64,000 bases of DNA, from contig NW_022985184.1 of the NCBI RefSeq assembly GCF_010093535.1, positions 337,993 to 401,992 on the forward strand, written 5' to 3'. Under the pieces are notes generated by a model. The model had not been told where the DNA came from, did no database searches, and worked only from the letters and a program-made list of their open reading frames with translations. Both the position numbers and the translations under genes were made by a program. Each line of letters opens with the position of its first letter. Position 1 is the first letter of the stretch. Of this stretch, positions 49,141-60,913 are shown piece after piece. This DNA is from Lindgomyces ingoldianus (taxonomy: Eukaryota; Ascomycota; Dothideomycetes; Pleosporales; Lindgomycetaceae).

Positions 49141-50805
49141 TTAACCAGAAGCAAGGGGTATCCTACTCAGACTCTCACTAGCAGTTAAGCTCCAGTCTCC
49201 AGTCCATCGATCTCGCACCTTAACCTCGATGTCAACATCTCTCTTGGGACTTTCAATAGCAGCATGTTCGCCGTAGTTCAACGCCGGGTTCTTCTCCCAC
49301 GATCCACGCGACGGTTGCAAGTCCGCCCGAACCGCCAGCAGGGCTAGCGCAATCAAGATCTCAGTGGATGCAAACTGCCTTCCCGGGCATAGGTGCGGCG
49401 GCGCACCCCAGGCCAAGAAAGCACTCGGAGTTACAGCTTCCCGGTCACTACCTTTCTTCGGAATGAAACGATAGGGATCAAACTCTAAAGCGGACGGGCC
49501 CCATATGCCAACGTTTGAGTGAATAGGCCGCCCAGGCACGAGGAGATAATTCCCTGCCTTCAGGAGGTACTTGCCGTTATCTAGCAATGTGTCTGACAGT
49601 ACTGCCCGGGTATTAGCGTGGATGTGGCGTGTTCTTTGCGTCTCTTCAAACATGGACAATAGCAGCGGGCATTTGGACTTGAGGGCTGCCACATCTAGCA
49701 CGAACCCATCCTGCTTAGAGCCGCTCACGGCGCGAGATTCGATCTCGTCCCGGACTTCTTTGAGAATTGTCGGTCTCGAGAATAGCTCCCATATTGCCCA
49801 ATAAAGCGTTGGGATTGTGTTTGCGAACATGGCAATTGGGAAGGTGGCATCCCGCTTTGCGATTTCGTCCGGCGAAATGCCAGCTTCTCGCAAGACGCGA
49901 TGGCGTTCGTGTACCACATAGGCCGCGTCTTCGATACTTGACTCGTTATACTTGCGGCATGCATCTATCACCTTATCCCGAGCGGCACGCCCCTTGGCGG
50001 TGAACAAGCCTAGACCAGTCATTTCTGCGGCGAGATATGGTTGCCATTTCCTGTTCCCACGATAGTAGCCATTAGCTCATGGGGCTATATGGAGAGAGTA
50101 TTTCTAGAGACGTGGAGACTTTACCAAAACGAGTCATTAACCACTGGGTCGCGGAAATGATGGTTGGCACCGTAAATGCCAGAACCCGTCGCTTGGACGA
50201 CCGTGTCTTTGACCAACTTATACAGCTTGATGGTCTTGGACATGCCACGGGGGATATCCAAAAGACCCTCCAGCTCGACGATCAGCTGTTTTCCCATCCT
50301 CAAGTTTGCCTTATCGAGATGCGGTCCTGGGGATAGGGCTGATGTTTGTGCGTCGCCAAACTCGTCCGCGAGTTTGCGACCAAAAAGATGATAGGTTTCG
50401 TCGTTCGCGCCAGCATATTTCTTAGCTCCAAGCTGTATAAGTGGGCGTAAGGAAAGCGTCTTGGAGCTCCTCTGGATCAATGGCACCAAGCGGCGATTGT
50501 TACAAACATATACCTTCACATGAAATATGCCTAGCGTGTACATTTCTGCATCTGTCCGTTGGCTGTTTAGGGATTAGTTCGGCATGGAAATGCAATAAGA
50601 ACCTTGTCGGAGAGGCGTGAGCCTACCTAAGTCGGCTGGAATATCTCCCAGTTCCGTACTGAAACAGCCCGATAGCATGGCCGACCAAAGGTATCTTTGG
50701 CCGCAACCGTGGCGGCTCTCTTGGGTCGTCGCGAATGCCAAAGAGAAAGTCCACCGTGATAGCGAGGACGAGGCCTGCGAAACCGTACGCAATCTCGCGG
50801 ATCAT
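49141..50805 (-). CDS. Cytochrome P450 monooxygenase
   Basis: Three exons, 50805-50627, 50562-50125 and 50050-49141, join in frame to 508 residues, a normal length for a membrane-bound fungal P450. The N terminus has a membrane anchor (about residues 5-23) and a proline-rich hinge with PPRLRPKIPLVGH. The K-helix ExxR is ETQR (342-345), the PERF-type motif is FDPYRF, and the haem loop is AWGAPPHLCPGRQF with Cys427 as haem ligand. The I-helix reads MFANTIPTLYW, lacking the usual acidic-Thr pair, as in CYP7/CYP8-like proteins. It acts at the endoplasmic reticulum and would oxidise the lipopeptide or its acyl chain. The substrate cannot be read from the sequence. It faces the NRPS convergently, 2 kb away, with the solo LTR between them. 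Confidence 0.92.
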
Positions 50806-52153
50806 TTTGGTTGACTAGTGTAGGAGGGGAAGGGAAACCAGATCATCAAGTGAAGAATATAAGGAGAAAGGGAGTCGCGTCGTGAGGTTTTATAGCCAGG
50901 CAGCTGGATCGCTTTTTGGAGACTTATTGGTGAAAGCCGCAACGTGGTCGGTGGCCGCCCGGGCTATCGGGAACTACAGCAGCCTCTGCAATACTACATT
51001 GCTGATTATCCCATTGGAGCGGACGATGAAGCCTGGATTCATCAGCACCAATAATTCGTATACGGAGTACACTACCCTATAAGGAAAAGGAGCATGTACG
51101 AAGGTTATGAGGTAAGTAATAACACTCATCAGCAAGGTATCGGCGCTAATCTAACCTCTTGTAGCCCTTTGTAGGAGTGATTTTAGGCGTACTTCCTGCT
51201 TAGCAGTAACCAATTGTTTATTTAACCTACGACCTTTGTATAAAAATAGGATAATATACTACAATAGTATAAACTTATTAAAGTACATATCATTAGTATA
51301 TTATTAATATGCTACCCTAGTTTCTATCTATTTTTATATATCTATTTTTTTAATATTAATCATCTCTTTACACTAGTTTAGCATATTAATTAGCTTTGTA
51401 ATTATCTTTATAAAAATAGTAAATCTTATTTAAATATTTTTTAAAAAAAGTTAATTTAGCTAGTAGTATATTAGTTAAGTTTAAGAAACCCATTCTAGTA
51501 ATAGCTATATAATATAAAACACTTTCTTTTTACTATACAATGTAGATTATATTTTTACTTATTTTTAGAATAGTAAAAAGCTAACTAATTTATAATTTTA
51601 GTATATTTACTAGTTATAATATAGAAAATATATATATATATATATATATAATTTTTACACTTAAAAACGTCTATAATAGAAGAAGTATTAGTAGTAGAAA
51701 AAAGATAGAAAAGATATATAGATAGTATACATATAACAATGGATTAAGGTTATAACAGAAGCTCCGCTACTAGTCACATGATCGCGCTAAGAGCTAAGTG
51801 AACACGCTAGCGTCTTAGATCTGCGCAGACTTTTTTCTTGCAGAAACCTTCATCTCCTTCTCTTCTCATCCTAGTATAGTATGAAATAGAGGCAACCTAC
51901 TCTATTCAGCTCAATTAGCTCTATAGAATAGTAAAGACCGCGCTTGTCATTACACAGATTATAAGAAATTAGTATATTATTTTCTATATAAACTTTATTT
52001 TCGTCTTTAGCTTTATACTATAGCAAAATCTATTAAGAGTAGCGCTAGAACTATTTTCTAGTATATTATTTTCTAATATACTCTTTTAACTATCCATACT
52101 ACAATAGTGTAAAGTCAAATTAATATCTAGCTGAATTTCATATTGTCAGTACG
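50806..52153. other. AT-rich repeat-like region with a TA microsatellite
   Basis: The promoter side of the P450 runs to about 51180. It then becomes very AT-rich with stops everywhere. A pure (TA)n tract lies near 51628-51651. A short GC-normal segment at about 51750-51880 may be another repeat fragment. No gene. Confidence 0.55.
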
Positions 52154-52321
52154 CTGTAAGATACCCGAACATTATACATACACACATTTAATTAGCAAGC
52201 GAAATAGGAAGGCTAACGCAGCCTTCCCCGCATATTTGATGTAGCTAACTGGACTCATCCGGCGTGCATGGGGCTACTGCAGAGCACTAACAATATTCAA
52301 TACTTTGGCCGAATATCCCAG
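52154..52321. repeat. Family A MITE-like repeat, copy 3 (inverted)
   Basis: Read on the minus strand it starts CTGGGATATTCGGCCAAAGT, contains GTGCTCTGCAGTAGCCCC and ends GTTCGGGTATCTTACAG, matching the copies at 27975 and 29844 along its length. It is more diverged and shorter (about 168 bp). Confidence 0.65.
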
Positions 52322-52396
52322 AACCCGTTGAACATCGTACCTGGCGTGAGAAGCAGAAACAAAATAATTACTCAGCTGATGGTCAGCCTTGCGGTC

Positions 52397-52626
52397 TTCC
52401 TTCGGCGCCTTCCTTTAGCGTCTTCCTTCGGCCCCTCCCTCTAGCGTCTTCCTTCGGCCCCTCCCTTTAGCGTCCTCCTTTGCATCTTTCTTTAGCGCCT
52501 TCATTTAGCGTCTTCCTTCGGCGCCTCCTTTTGGCCCCTTTGTTCAGCACCTTCCTTCAGCGCCTCGCTTTAGCGCCTTCCTTCAGCGCCTTCCGTTAGC
52601 GTCTTTCTTTAGCGTCTTCCTTCGTC
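52397..52626. repeat. 13-bp minisatellite
   Basis: About seventeen imperfect tandem units of 13 bp, consensus CTTCCTTYRGCGY, alternating between CTTCCTTCGGCCC and CTCCCTTTAGCGT forms. Strong C+T strand bias. No reading frame of note. Confidence 0.85.
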
Positions 52627-52769
52627 CCTGGTCTGCAAAACAACCCGGATACTGTAGACTCCACTTTTTTTCTAATATCATTGCGCGTAAGTCCGTCTCC
52701 ACATCGCCTTACGGTACAGTACGAGGTCCACTTTTACCATTGTCAGCTTTCAGAGGTTCCTATGTCCAA

Positions 52770-53411
52770 GGGTACCCGGCTATTATATTCTACCACCCGT
52801 GCGCTGCAGGGACGCTCCTATTTTGCTACTAGAATACGATACATTAATTACTGTATAAGCTTGTATATAAATATTTAAACCTTAGAGAATAAGAGTTAAT
52901 ATAAAAGGTTAAATTGTTAACCTGCTTCTTCTATAACTTTTATAGAAAGTTGGAATGCATTAAGTACTATGCGAACTTGTATACAAATATTTATCGCTAC
53001 CTTTTTCTACTTAGAATTTTATATATTCTTTTTATCTTTAAACTAGTATTTTATAATAGAGTGTTAGTTCTATTTGTTATTTCTATTATAAAGTTATCTT
53101 AAAAAGAGTTATATAAAAGCTATAACTATAGTTTTATACAATTTTACATAAACAATTTTTTAAATGTTGTTAAGATAACTATTAAGGATGTATTTTTTGG
53201 CTTTTTTTGGCTTTTTGATTGGTGGATGCCTGGCGGAACACGTTAGCTCTATGTAGTTAGGCTGATAAGCAGGACGCGTTGAAAAGAACGCAGAGAAGCG
53301 GCAACAAATATTTCTATACGAGCCTGTGCGGTGATCGGTGTATTCTATTCTGGTAGCACCAAAACAGGCATCCCTGAAGAGCACGGATTGTACAATATAT
53401 CAGCCGTACCA
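52770..53411. mobile_element. Family B TIR element, copy 2 (about 0.64 kb)
   Basis: The left end (52770-52880) and right end (about 53290-53411) are imperfect inverted copies. They share the GCAGGG / ACCAGAATAGAATACA and AGAAATATTTGTTGC segments with the element at 28193-29460. The interior is AT-rich and non-coding. It lies directly upstream of the acyl-CoA ligase. End points are approximate. Confidence 0.65.
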
Positions 53412-53596
53412 TAGGAGGAGTGTAGTGCTTCATAATCATAGTGACGCTAATCGCGGCCGTAGCTTGTCAATGTGTTCCACAGGCAAATGGACTTAAATAA
53501 TGTATACTTGGATCTTTCTATTAGACCATAGCGTATTTCTCATTCAAGTACTCACCAAAGCTTAGAAATTTCAGACAAGAACGTACTAGGTTCAAA

Positions 53597-55601
53597 ATGG
53601 TGTTCAAATCGCCTCCGTGGGTGCCACAAGGCCTTTTTGAAATCCCGGAAACACTTCCCGTAGGCGAGTTCGCGCTTATTGGCCGCCCACAGCCATCGAC
53701 AGACCTTGCCCCGAGGCCGGTGGTCACCTGTGGGCTCTCCGACAAGTCCTATACACGCAATGAAGTCAAGCAGAGGGTTGACCTGCTGTCTAGAAGTCTC
53801 TGCAAGGAGCTGGGCTGGTCCTCCAATGTTGGTTCGCCTTCGGACAAAGTGGTCGCTATCTTCAGTCTGAACACGGTAAGTATTTTTCGACGCAAGGAGT
53901 ATATCCTAACACTGACTTCTGATAGATCGAGTATATGATACTATGTTGGGCTGTCCATCGCGTCAATGGGATTTGCTTACCGTTGCACTCATCAAGTTCT
54001 GTCGCAGAGATTACCCATCACATGAAACTCGCTCGCTGCAGCACAATCTTTACTTGCTGGCCCTTGCTGTCGACATGTTTGCAGGCTGCGGACCAACTAG
54101 CCTTGGACAGGCACAAAATCTATCTCATAGACCTTCCCCACCCCTTTTTGCCTGACGACAACATCAGCAGCAACTACCGATTTTTGAATCAACTGGTCGA
54201 GGCTGGAAGATTTCTCGATCCTGTGGAAAGCCTCTCCTGGGAGCCTGGTCAAGGGACAAAACAAATCGCCTACCTGTGCTCTACAAGTGGGACTGCTGGC
54301 AAGCAGGTGGGTTACCCTTGAGAGAGTACCAGAAGCACAAAAAGTCCAATCAAATGACCGTATCTCTCAGAAACTAGCCAAGATCACGCACTTCAATGTC
54401 ATTGCCAACGTTTTGCAAGCTACTATATATGAAGATGTAACGAAAAAGGGGCGGAGCGAAACTGCGACTGGAGTCTTGCCCATGAGCCATGCATATGGGC
54501 TGGAAGTCGCGCATATAATGCTCTGGCGCAATGACAGGCTGATCGTGCATCCACAGTTTGATATGCAAGCTATGATTGTAGCGATCTCGAAATACCATAT
54601 ACAGAGACTTTATCTGGTATGAACCTCCTTGAACGTACAGCGTTGCGATACCAATGATTACGTATGATTGACAGTGCTGACGACGAGACGGCAGGTCCCT
54701 CCAATCATAGTAGCCTTAATCAGCCACAGTGCCTTATTGAAGAAGCACGACATCTCCTCCGTGACAACAGTTGTTAGTGGGGCCGCTCCTTTGAATGAAA
54801 AAGTGGCAAGGCAGTTGCAAGAGTTATGCCCAAGCTGGGAAATCATTCAGGCATATGGTCGGTCTCCTAACAGCAACCACGTGAAATTGCAGCTGAGCTG
54901 ACACCGGCACCCCTAGGTTTAACGGAGACTTCGATAATAGCGACACTGACCAGTCCTTATGACGTATATCTTGGCTCTTCTGGTTGTTTACTCCCCCATG
55001 TTCAGGCTCGCCTGGAAGGTCCGGATGGGTCAGACATCGACAACTACGACCAACCTGGGGAGGTGCTCATCGCCTCACCGAGTGTTTTCGTGGGCTACCT
55101 GGGAGATACCGAAGCCCATGATCATACATTTGATCCCGAAGGTTGGTTGCGAACTGGAGACATTGGTGTCATCAAAACAAGTCCCAAGGGCTCAGAACAC
55201 CTCTTCATCGTGGACAGGCTGAAAGATATGATAAAGGTCAAGGTAAGTGAGAGCGTGAGAGAATGTCACTGTCCAACCCTTAACACCCTCTGCAGGGCAG
55301 TCAGGTAGCTCCAGCAGAAATAGAGGCACAACTGCTACAGCATCCGGCAATCATTGACGCGGCCGTGATCGGTACAGCAGACGAGACTTCTGGGGAGGTT
55401 GCTCTGGCGTTTGTTGTCAGATCTCCCAACTTGATGGTCGAAGCTAGTGAGACCGAGTTGAGACGCAGTATCAGCTCTCTCATTGAAAGCAATTTGAGCT
55501 CAATACATTGGTTGGGCGATCGCATCACATTTATCGAAAAGGTACCGAGGAGTCCGAGTGGGAAGATTTTGAAAAAGGAGTTGCGCACTATATGTGCTTG
55601 A
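53597..55601 (+). CDS. Acyl-CoA ligase / AMP-binding enzyme of the cluster
   Basis: Six exons, 53597-53875, 53926-54306, 54371-54616, 54695-54857, 54917-55242 and 55296-55601, join in frame to 566 residues, full length for a 4CL/acyl-CoA ligase. The P-loop STSGTAGKQK (about 212-221) is rebuilt across the second intron and AYGLTET (about 355-361) across the fourth. GWLRTGD (about 431), DRLKDMIKVKG and the C-terminal PRSPSGKILKKEL with the catalytic Lys follow. It would adenylate a fatty or polyketide acid and transfer it to CoA or a carrier domain. In this cluster it is the obvious candidate to activate the PKS product for T0 of the NRPS. The C terminus (RTICA) has no peroxisomal SKL signal. 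The ATG at 53597 has an AAAATGG context. Confidence 0.92.
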
Positions 55602-56892
55602 GGGTTGGCTATGGCTTCTCCCGCTTCTCCATGGCGAACGGGACAAGAGGATTCAGTGGCACCTCAAGAAGTTGAAAATGAAGCAACTTTCATTTGAACT
55701 GCGTATGTGGCTGGACCGGCACCACTCGTCCAGGCAAATACGACGCGGTCACAGTTGTGAGTCCAATGCAGCCCAAACTTGCAACAGCGCAGCGTAGAAA
55801 CAGGTGCGTGTTTGGGCTCGTCACTGCAATAAAGTTGACAATAATGATTTCCGATTCACTCAAATCTAAATACAAACATATCAGCTTAATAGTCTTCTGA
55901 GGGAAGCCCATTTTTCCATAGAACGCGTCCCCTTGAACTTGAGGCAGTACCTCGTCTGGAGAGCACTAAGATCTCAACCTCATCCTCACCCATCTCTGGC
56001 AATTATTCGGTTGGATTTCCCCGACTTTATCAGGGTCGGACGTCTGTATATACGTATAACAACCTTGAGTTCCGTTCACGCAGGTGACCGAAATACTGCT
56101 ATTCATATCCTAGTTTTCTCTGCTCACTCTCCCGTTGACAACTCCGAAAAAGGCGACGAAGGCGACAGCCCCAACACCTCTCACATCTCCGATAACTCTA
56201 CGTCGTCTGGAGGCGTAACGTCAACCAGTACTCGCCCAAGCTCATTCTGCACAATCCATATCGTCTTGAAGTCTGTCCCCCCACTGCCTAATGTTGCGTA
56301 CCATGGCATTCTATTCCGTAGGTGTGCAGTATCGGGGCTGTAGCGCGACGTCACTCGCGGACATCTGACCTTTGGTGAAAAGGTACTCAGGTGTTTCCGT
56401 TAGCTGGGCAATCCGCTAAACAAGCAAATCTGGATGTAGTACGGCATGTTACAGTTAAAATCTACGGCTGTTAGAGTGTCAAAATTTTTCGTAGGAGTTC
56501 AGTAGTCTATCATAGCTCGTGTTAGACTGTTAAGCCGCTTGTTGAGCTTCAAAGAAGCCGTAAATGCTATTCTCCACTTCAAGACTTCTAGGATTGTCTC
56601 CGGCGGTGGGGTTTCTTGTTTGATCTGTACTTCGCTAAAAAGATTGCCAAGATATGGTAGATGGATGTCGAGAAACATCTTAGTGGCTCCAGGTTCTTTT
56701 CATCAATGCAGCACAGCGGCTTCTGTGCAAATTCTAGGAAAATAGGTCCCTCACCAGCGGCAAAGTAATCACTTTAGAAACGAAGCTGTAAAAATTCCTC
56801 CAAAGCAGAGTTATTCTTTGGGAGAACAGCAGAGTAGCAATCATATTGTACTTGCTATGTTCATTAAGGCAGCCAGGGGTAGAAGTAGTGTT
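55602..56892. other. Intergenic region downstream of the acyl-CoA ligase
   Basis: An open frame at 55933-56343 (136 codons, Ser/Thr-rich second half) has no recognisable domain, no splice support and may be chance. Nothing else recognised. Confidence 0.4.
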
Positions 56893-57112
56893 TGCAGTTA
56901 CAGAAATCTCCGAGGTCCAACCACATGATGACGTACTTCCGGCCCCTGATACACCACCTGTTACGTTACCTCTTTTATCTGCTACTTAGCCACTTGCTGC
57001 ATAACCCATTCCTATGCATATATAGACTCTTAGGTACACCCCTCTAGCAATCAACTCAGTTCCTCATGGCTCTAATGCTCCTAATAGCTTCACAATTGGT
57101 ATCGCTGGTAGG
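56893..57112 (+). repeat. Diverged duplicate of a promoter-plus-start segment, copy 1
   Basis: GCAGTTACAGAAATCTCCGAG at its left end and the following CACATGATGACGTA, a TATA-like GCATATATAGAC and an ATG with CTTCACAA match 58673-58880 in the same order. The block looks like a 5' gene end. The reading frame after the ATG (57066) soon stops. Confidence 0.65.
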
Positions 57113-58530
57113 CATAGTGACGATGCCTGACTCAGTCGAGACGATGGCCCGATGATGGTCCAAGCCAGTAAGAACAACCAAGGAGCCCTTGTGAGAAGGT
57201 ATCTTCTTGTCCGTCAGATCTGGAGTCGGCATAGGATCGCGGTCCGGCGCTCGATGTTTCAGAACCACGAAACTAGTCAGAAAATCGTCGTCCGGAAGCT
57301 GGTTGCGCAAAAGTCTGGATAAAGCTTTCCTTGTTCTCAGGCCTGTGTTGCCCGAAGCGATTCCATTTCGGCGGTTTTAGAGGAATCGCCGATAAGCGCA
57401 CTCGGGTAGTCCCAACCTGTCTTTCTTGTAATCTAGAGTCGACCAATCCGGCAGGGGAGGGAAATAAATGCGATTTCTAGATTCGTTTCATCACATCTCC
57501 CAGCTTGACTGATTGCGCTAAGACTGGCGAACGTGCAGCCATCTCAAAGGTATCGCCATCGTCGCAACCGGTAAACAAGCTTGAACCACTGTTTCACTGT
57601 TTGGAGCCAATTCGGAGAGCTATTGTGGGCCGCATAGTTGCCCAGTGGTCCTATCTCCAACATTAAAGAACCCGAACACATCGTCTAGAATAAGTATCGT
57701 TTTCTCTCGATACGCGTTCGTGATGGGGAATGTCACATTCCTAAACCTTCCTTCTCTGGGCCACAACGGCTCCTACTGCCTTTATCGCCAGAGATGTGTA
57801 TAAACACTCTGCAGCAGACCACTTAGACTAGAACAAAATACACTTCATCAGCTCCAGCTTCTCGCTAGTTTGATATTGAAGGGGGCTCTCAAGGTAAAAT
57901 TCGAATGCTATTGGGAAGTGTTTATGACTCCGAGCGGTTGACAAGATGCGAAACTGCTGCTGCATGGAAAGCGAATCTCATGGTCGGGTGCGTGGGACAA
58001 CTTATAGTACTTCCGCCTCTTCCTCCTCCGTAAATGGTTGGCCAATGTCTGCAAGAATACGGATTAGTCAAGCGAATTTCCAGTGCATGTATTGGGTTGG
58101 TCATACCTGGCTCACCTAGTGGCTAGTTGCTCATGTTTTAGACCTAGAAGCAGTTAGCTAACATGAATGTGATTTACAAGGTACCTAATGAAATACCTTA
58201 GGATCAAGAAGCTTCCCATCCGTCAGCAGGGTGCACAAACCGAATTGGTTCGTCTTATTGACCATAAAATGGAGTACGATCCAAAAGAGACTCAAGACTG
58301 GACTATAGTGAACGAATCTTTCGCACTGATATGCTCCCTTGTGAACAGGTACGGGTCTTTCCTGTCACATACCGATCTTGGATATACGACGCGCGATCTT
58401 ATATATGACGGTTCAGGAGCCCCTCACCTAGATATTTTGGCATATCTGGTGACTGAATATGGTCTAGATGTGAACGGGACATTTTCCACCCACCCAGGGT
58501 GTCAAAGCAGACCAATTTCTTGCAGTTAGC
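57113..58530. pseudogene. Unidentified gene debris
   Basis: Normal composition but only short frames. 58188-58529 (plus) ends with an ankyrin-like LAYLVTEYGLDVNGT. A minus-strand piece near 57670-57720 reads KTILILDDV, resembling a Walker B strand. Neither is long enough to name a gene. The block lies between the two copies of the duplicated promoter-like segment. Confidence 0.3.
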
Positions 58531-58672
58531 CCTCCAAGAATTTTGTCTATACCTAATCGTCCCATGAATTTGGGTTTCATGCCCTGGACTTCAAGTTACG
58601 GCGCTCGAATCCTTCCAAAAAAAAAAATTTACGCTCGTCCTGTTCATACGGAATATACGCTTGAAATTTGTT

Positions 58673-58880
58673 GGCAGTTACAGAGATCTCCGAGCTCTAG
58701 TCACATGATGACGTAGTTCCACATTGATACACTACTGTTACCTTACCGGTTTCACCTGCTGCTTAGTCACTTGCTTCCTAACCCACTCCTTCGCGTATAT
58801 ATACACTTCTTTAGCAATCCAGTTACTCATGCCTCTGGTGCCCCCAAAAGCTTCACAAATTATCCGACTCCTGGTCGCGA
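58673..58880 (+). repeat. Diverged duplicate of a promoter-plus-start segment, copy 2
   Basis: Partner of 56893-57112. It has the same order of CACATGATGACGTA, a TATA-like GCGTATATATACAC and an ATG (58830) followed by CTTCACAA. The two copies have drifted apart with small indels. Confidence 0.65.
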
Positions 58881-59156
58881 TACGTACGGGCGAACATACA
58901 GGCCTTGCTTGCAGATCACCTACCGCTAAATCTTCTAGATGACGTTAGGGACAACAATAGCTAAGCCATTATCGATTCTAAAAAACCAGAATCAAAATAG
59001 TTCCTTGTAAGCCAGAGGGCTCTACGATGGGCTGCCGAATCAACCTTGGGATTGGCGTCTCATCATACTATATAAATCATATAGCTCCTCGGATCCTCAA
59101 TCCACAATACACCACTTCTTTCGTAACTCATTCCCACTACAAGACTACATTCTTCT

Positions 59157-60905
59157 ATGAGCATATTCGAAATCAGCTGTAGTCCTTTTGATCTGGATGA
59201 GGTTGGACATTATGATGGCCCACATTTTAGCCTGCTCACCCACGAACCATTGATTCAATTTCGGGCGATTCAATTACTTTGATTACTTCCATTACTGCCT
59301 TCTAAATCAAGCAGCAGTCCCTTACATGTTAAGTTCGTACTGTGTCCACTGTCTCAGGCGCTGGAGCTTGAGGCTTTATCATATTTTCCGAGAAGAAACG
59401 GCCCAAAAATCATGCCGAATTAGCCAGAGAATTCGAAGTATGTCAATCCACCTTTCTCTAGCATCAAAGGGACTTCGGTTGGGAACCGAGCTGAGAAGTC
59501 TTTGGGTCAGCTCTCTTTGCATCAACCAAGACGATCTCGGCGAGAAGACCCAGTAATGCCACATGTTACAAGATATTTACAGCGCTGCAAAAGAGCTCTT
59601 GGTTTGGCTTAGTGAATAGCAAGACGACTCTCACATCCCTTTCGAGGTGATTTGAGACTGGAAAACCACCGAGAAGAGATGTAAATCAGGAAAAACTGAT
59701 CCAGGCAATCCACCCCAAGCAACGTTAACAGATGGAAGCCACGCACACTGGAAGACACCAGAGACCATTGAACGCCTCAAACGGACCTTTAAAAGGATCT
59801 TGAGCCATCCTTGGTTTCTTCAGCCATAGGTACTCATCAAACTTTGCACATGTAAACGAAGATCTGCGCTATATGGTCCCGCCTCTGCAAATTTTTCCGA
59901 TATGTTCGCCTTGTATAGACCATCTGGTGCCGCACAACACCGGAACGAGAACCCATTCTAGTATCTCGGCGTCATGCACCATCTGTGTTATTTTTAGGTC
60001 ATCCTAGATCAGGTGCTGGATAATCCTCCACGAATTGACTGCTTGCTCTACTACCTCAATAAATATACAGACTTAGACCCGCGAGACAAGATTTTTAGCA
60101 TTTTCGAGCTCCTCGAGAGACCGACATCAGAGATTAACTATGATCTAGGCTTAGTGAATGTGTGTAGGAATTCTGCTCAGGTAAAAACCATCGAAGATAT
60201 TGTGAGCCTCAAGGTACTCCAAAAAGCATCCTCTCACTTCCATTCTAGGTACCAGACTTCAGTTTGATTAGTCCGATTAGAGAATTCAAGAGGGCAGAAA
60301 TGCCAGTCTCAGGGGCCCCTGTAGATGAAATTCCCATGAAATTTATAGCTAGTCCCCTCTCCCAAGAAAACGACTTCATCATCTAAGGTGCGTTCCTCAA
60401 AACCATCAAAGAAGTTGCCGAGAAAATGCCTTACCCACCGTTCCATCGTGGAACTCTAGGATTTGCGCGTATTCTTCGATCCTGGGAGTCCCTCGCTCTC
60501 CTGGTTAACTGGCAGCGGTTTCCATACCCTATCATGGACACCTTGGCTTTCACTTTAACAACTCGCGAACGTCTGAAAGACTTCACGACGCATCCCATGT
60601 CTGCTGTACCGTGATGGGCTTTGCTATACGTATAAGTATTACGGAACCGGTATTATTCGTTCTGCAGGCCCAAAAGAACTTCCTAGCTTGAAGCTATTCC
60701 AGCGCGGCTTGCAGGGAACGTGTCTATTACAGCCTGGCAGGAAGAGAAGAACGCATCGGAAACTATTGGTGGAGATATTGCGGAATATACGCTAGGGAGG
60801 AGACTGCCTATCAGTACAGAGGGAAACGGCAGGATTGGGGCCACCAGGAGCGGAGGAAGGGGATGCGGTGGTTTGGCTCAAGGGTGGGATGTACCCTTTC
60901 ATGTT
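59157..60905 (+). pseudogene. Broken HET-domain (heterokaryon incompatibility-type) gene
   Basis: Pieces of a HET-domain protein occur in the right order but in shifting frames with stops: LELEALSYF (about 59363), LWVSSLCINQDDLGEKTQ (about 59500), QDIYSAAKELLVWLSE (about 59565), RTFKRILSHPWF (about 59790), LDPRDKIFSIFELL (about 60075) and a C-terminal GRRLPISTEG ... GWDVPFHVVSR (about 60800-60913). Intact relatives mediate vegetative incompatibility or cell-death signalling. Here frameshifts and stop codons break the gene, and the hAT element at 60914 cuts it within the C-terminal region. The changes look like ordinary decay rather than extreme AT conversion. Confidence 0.78.
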
Positions 60906-60913
60906 GTCTCACG

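Noticed and set aside
55933..56343. 136-codon frame as a cluster gene
   Set aside because: No domain, low-complexity Ser/Thr stretch and no supporting context; left as intergenic.
57670..57720. Walker B-like KTILILDDV on the minus strand
   Set aside because: No matching P-loop or other nucleotide-binding motifs in order; too weak to call an NB-ARC or NACHT gene.
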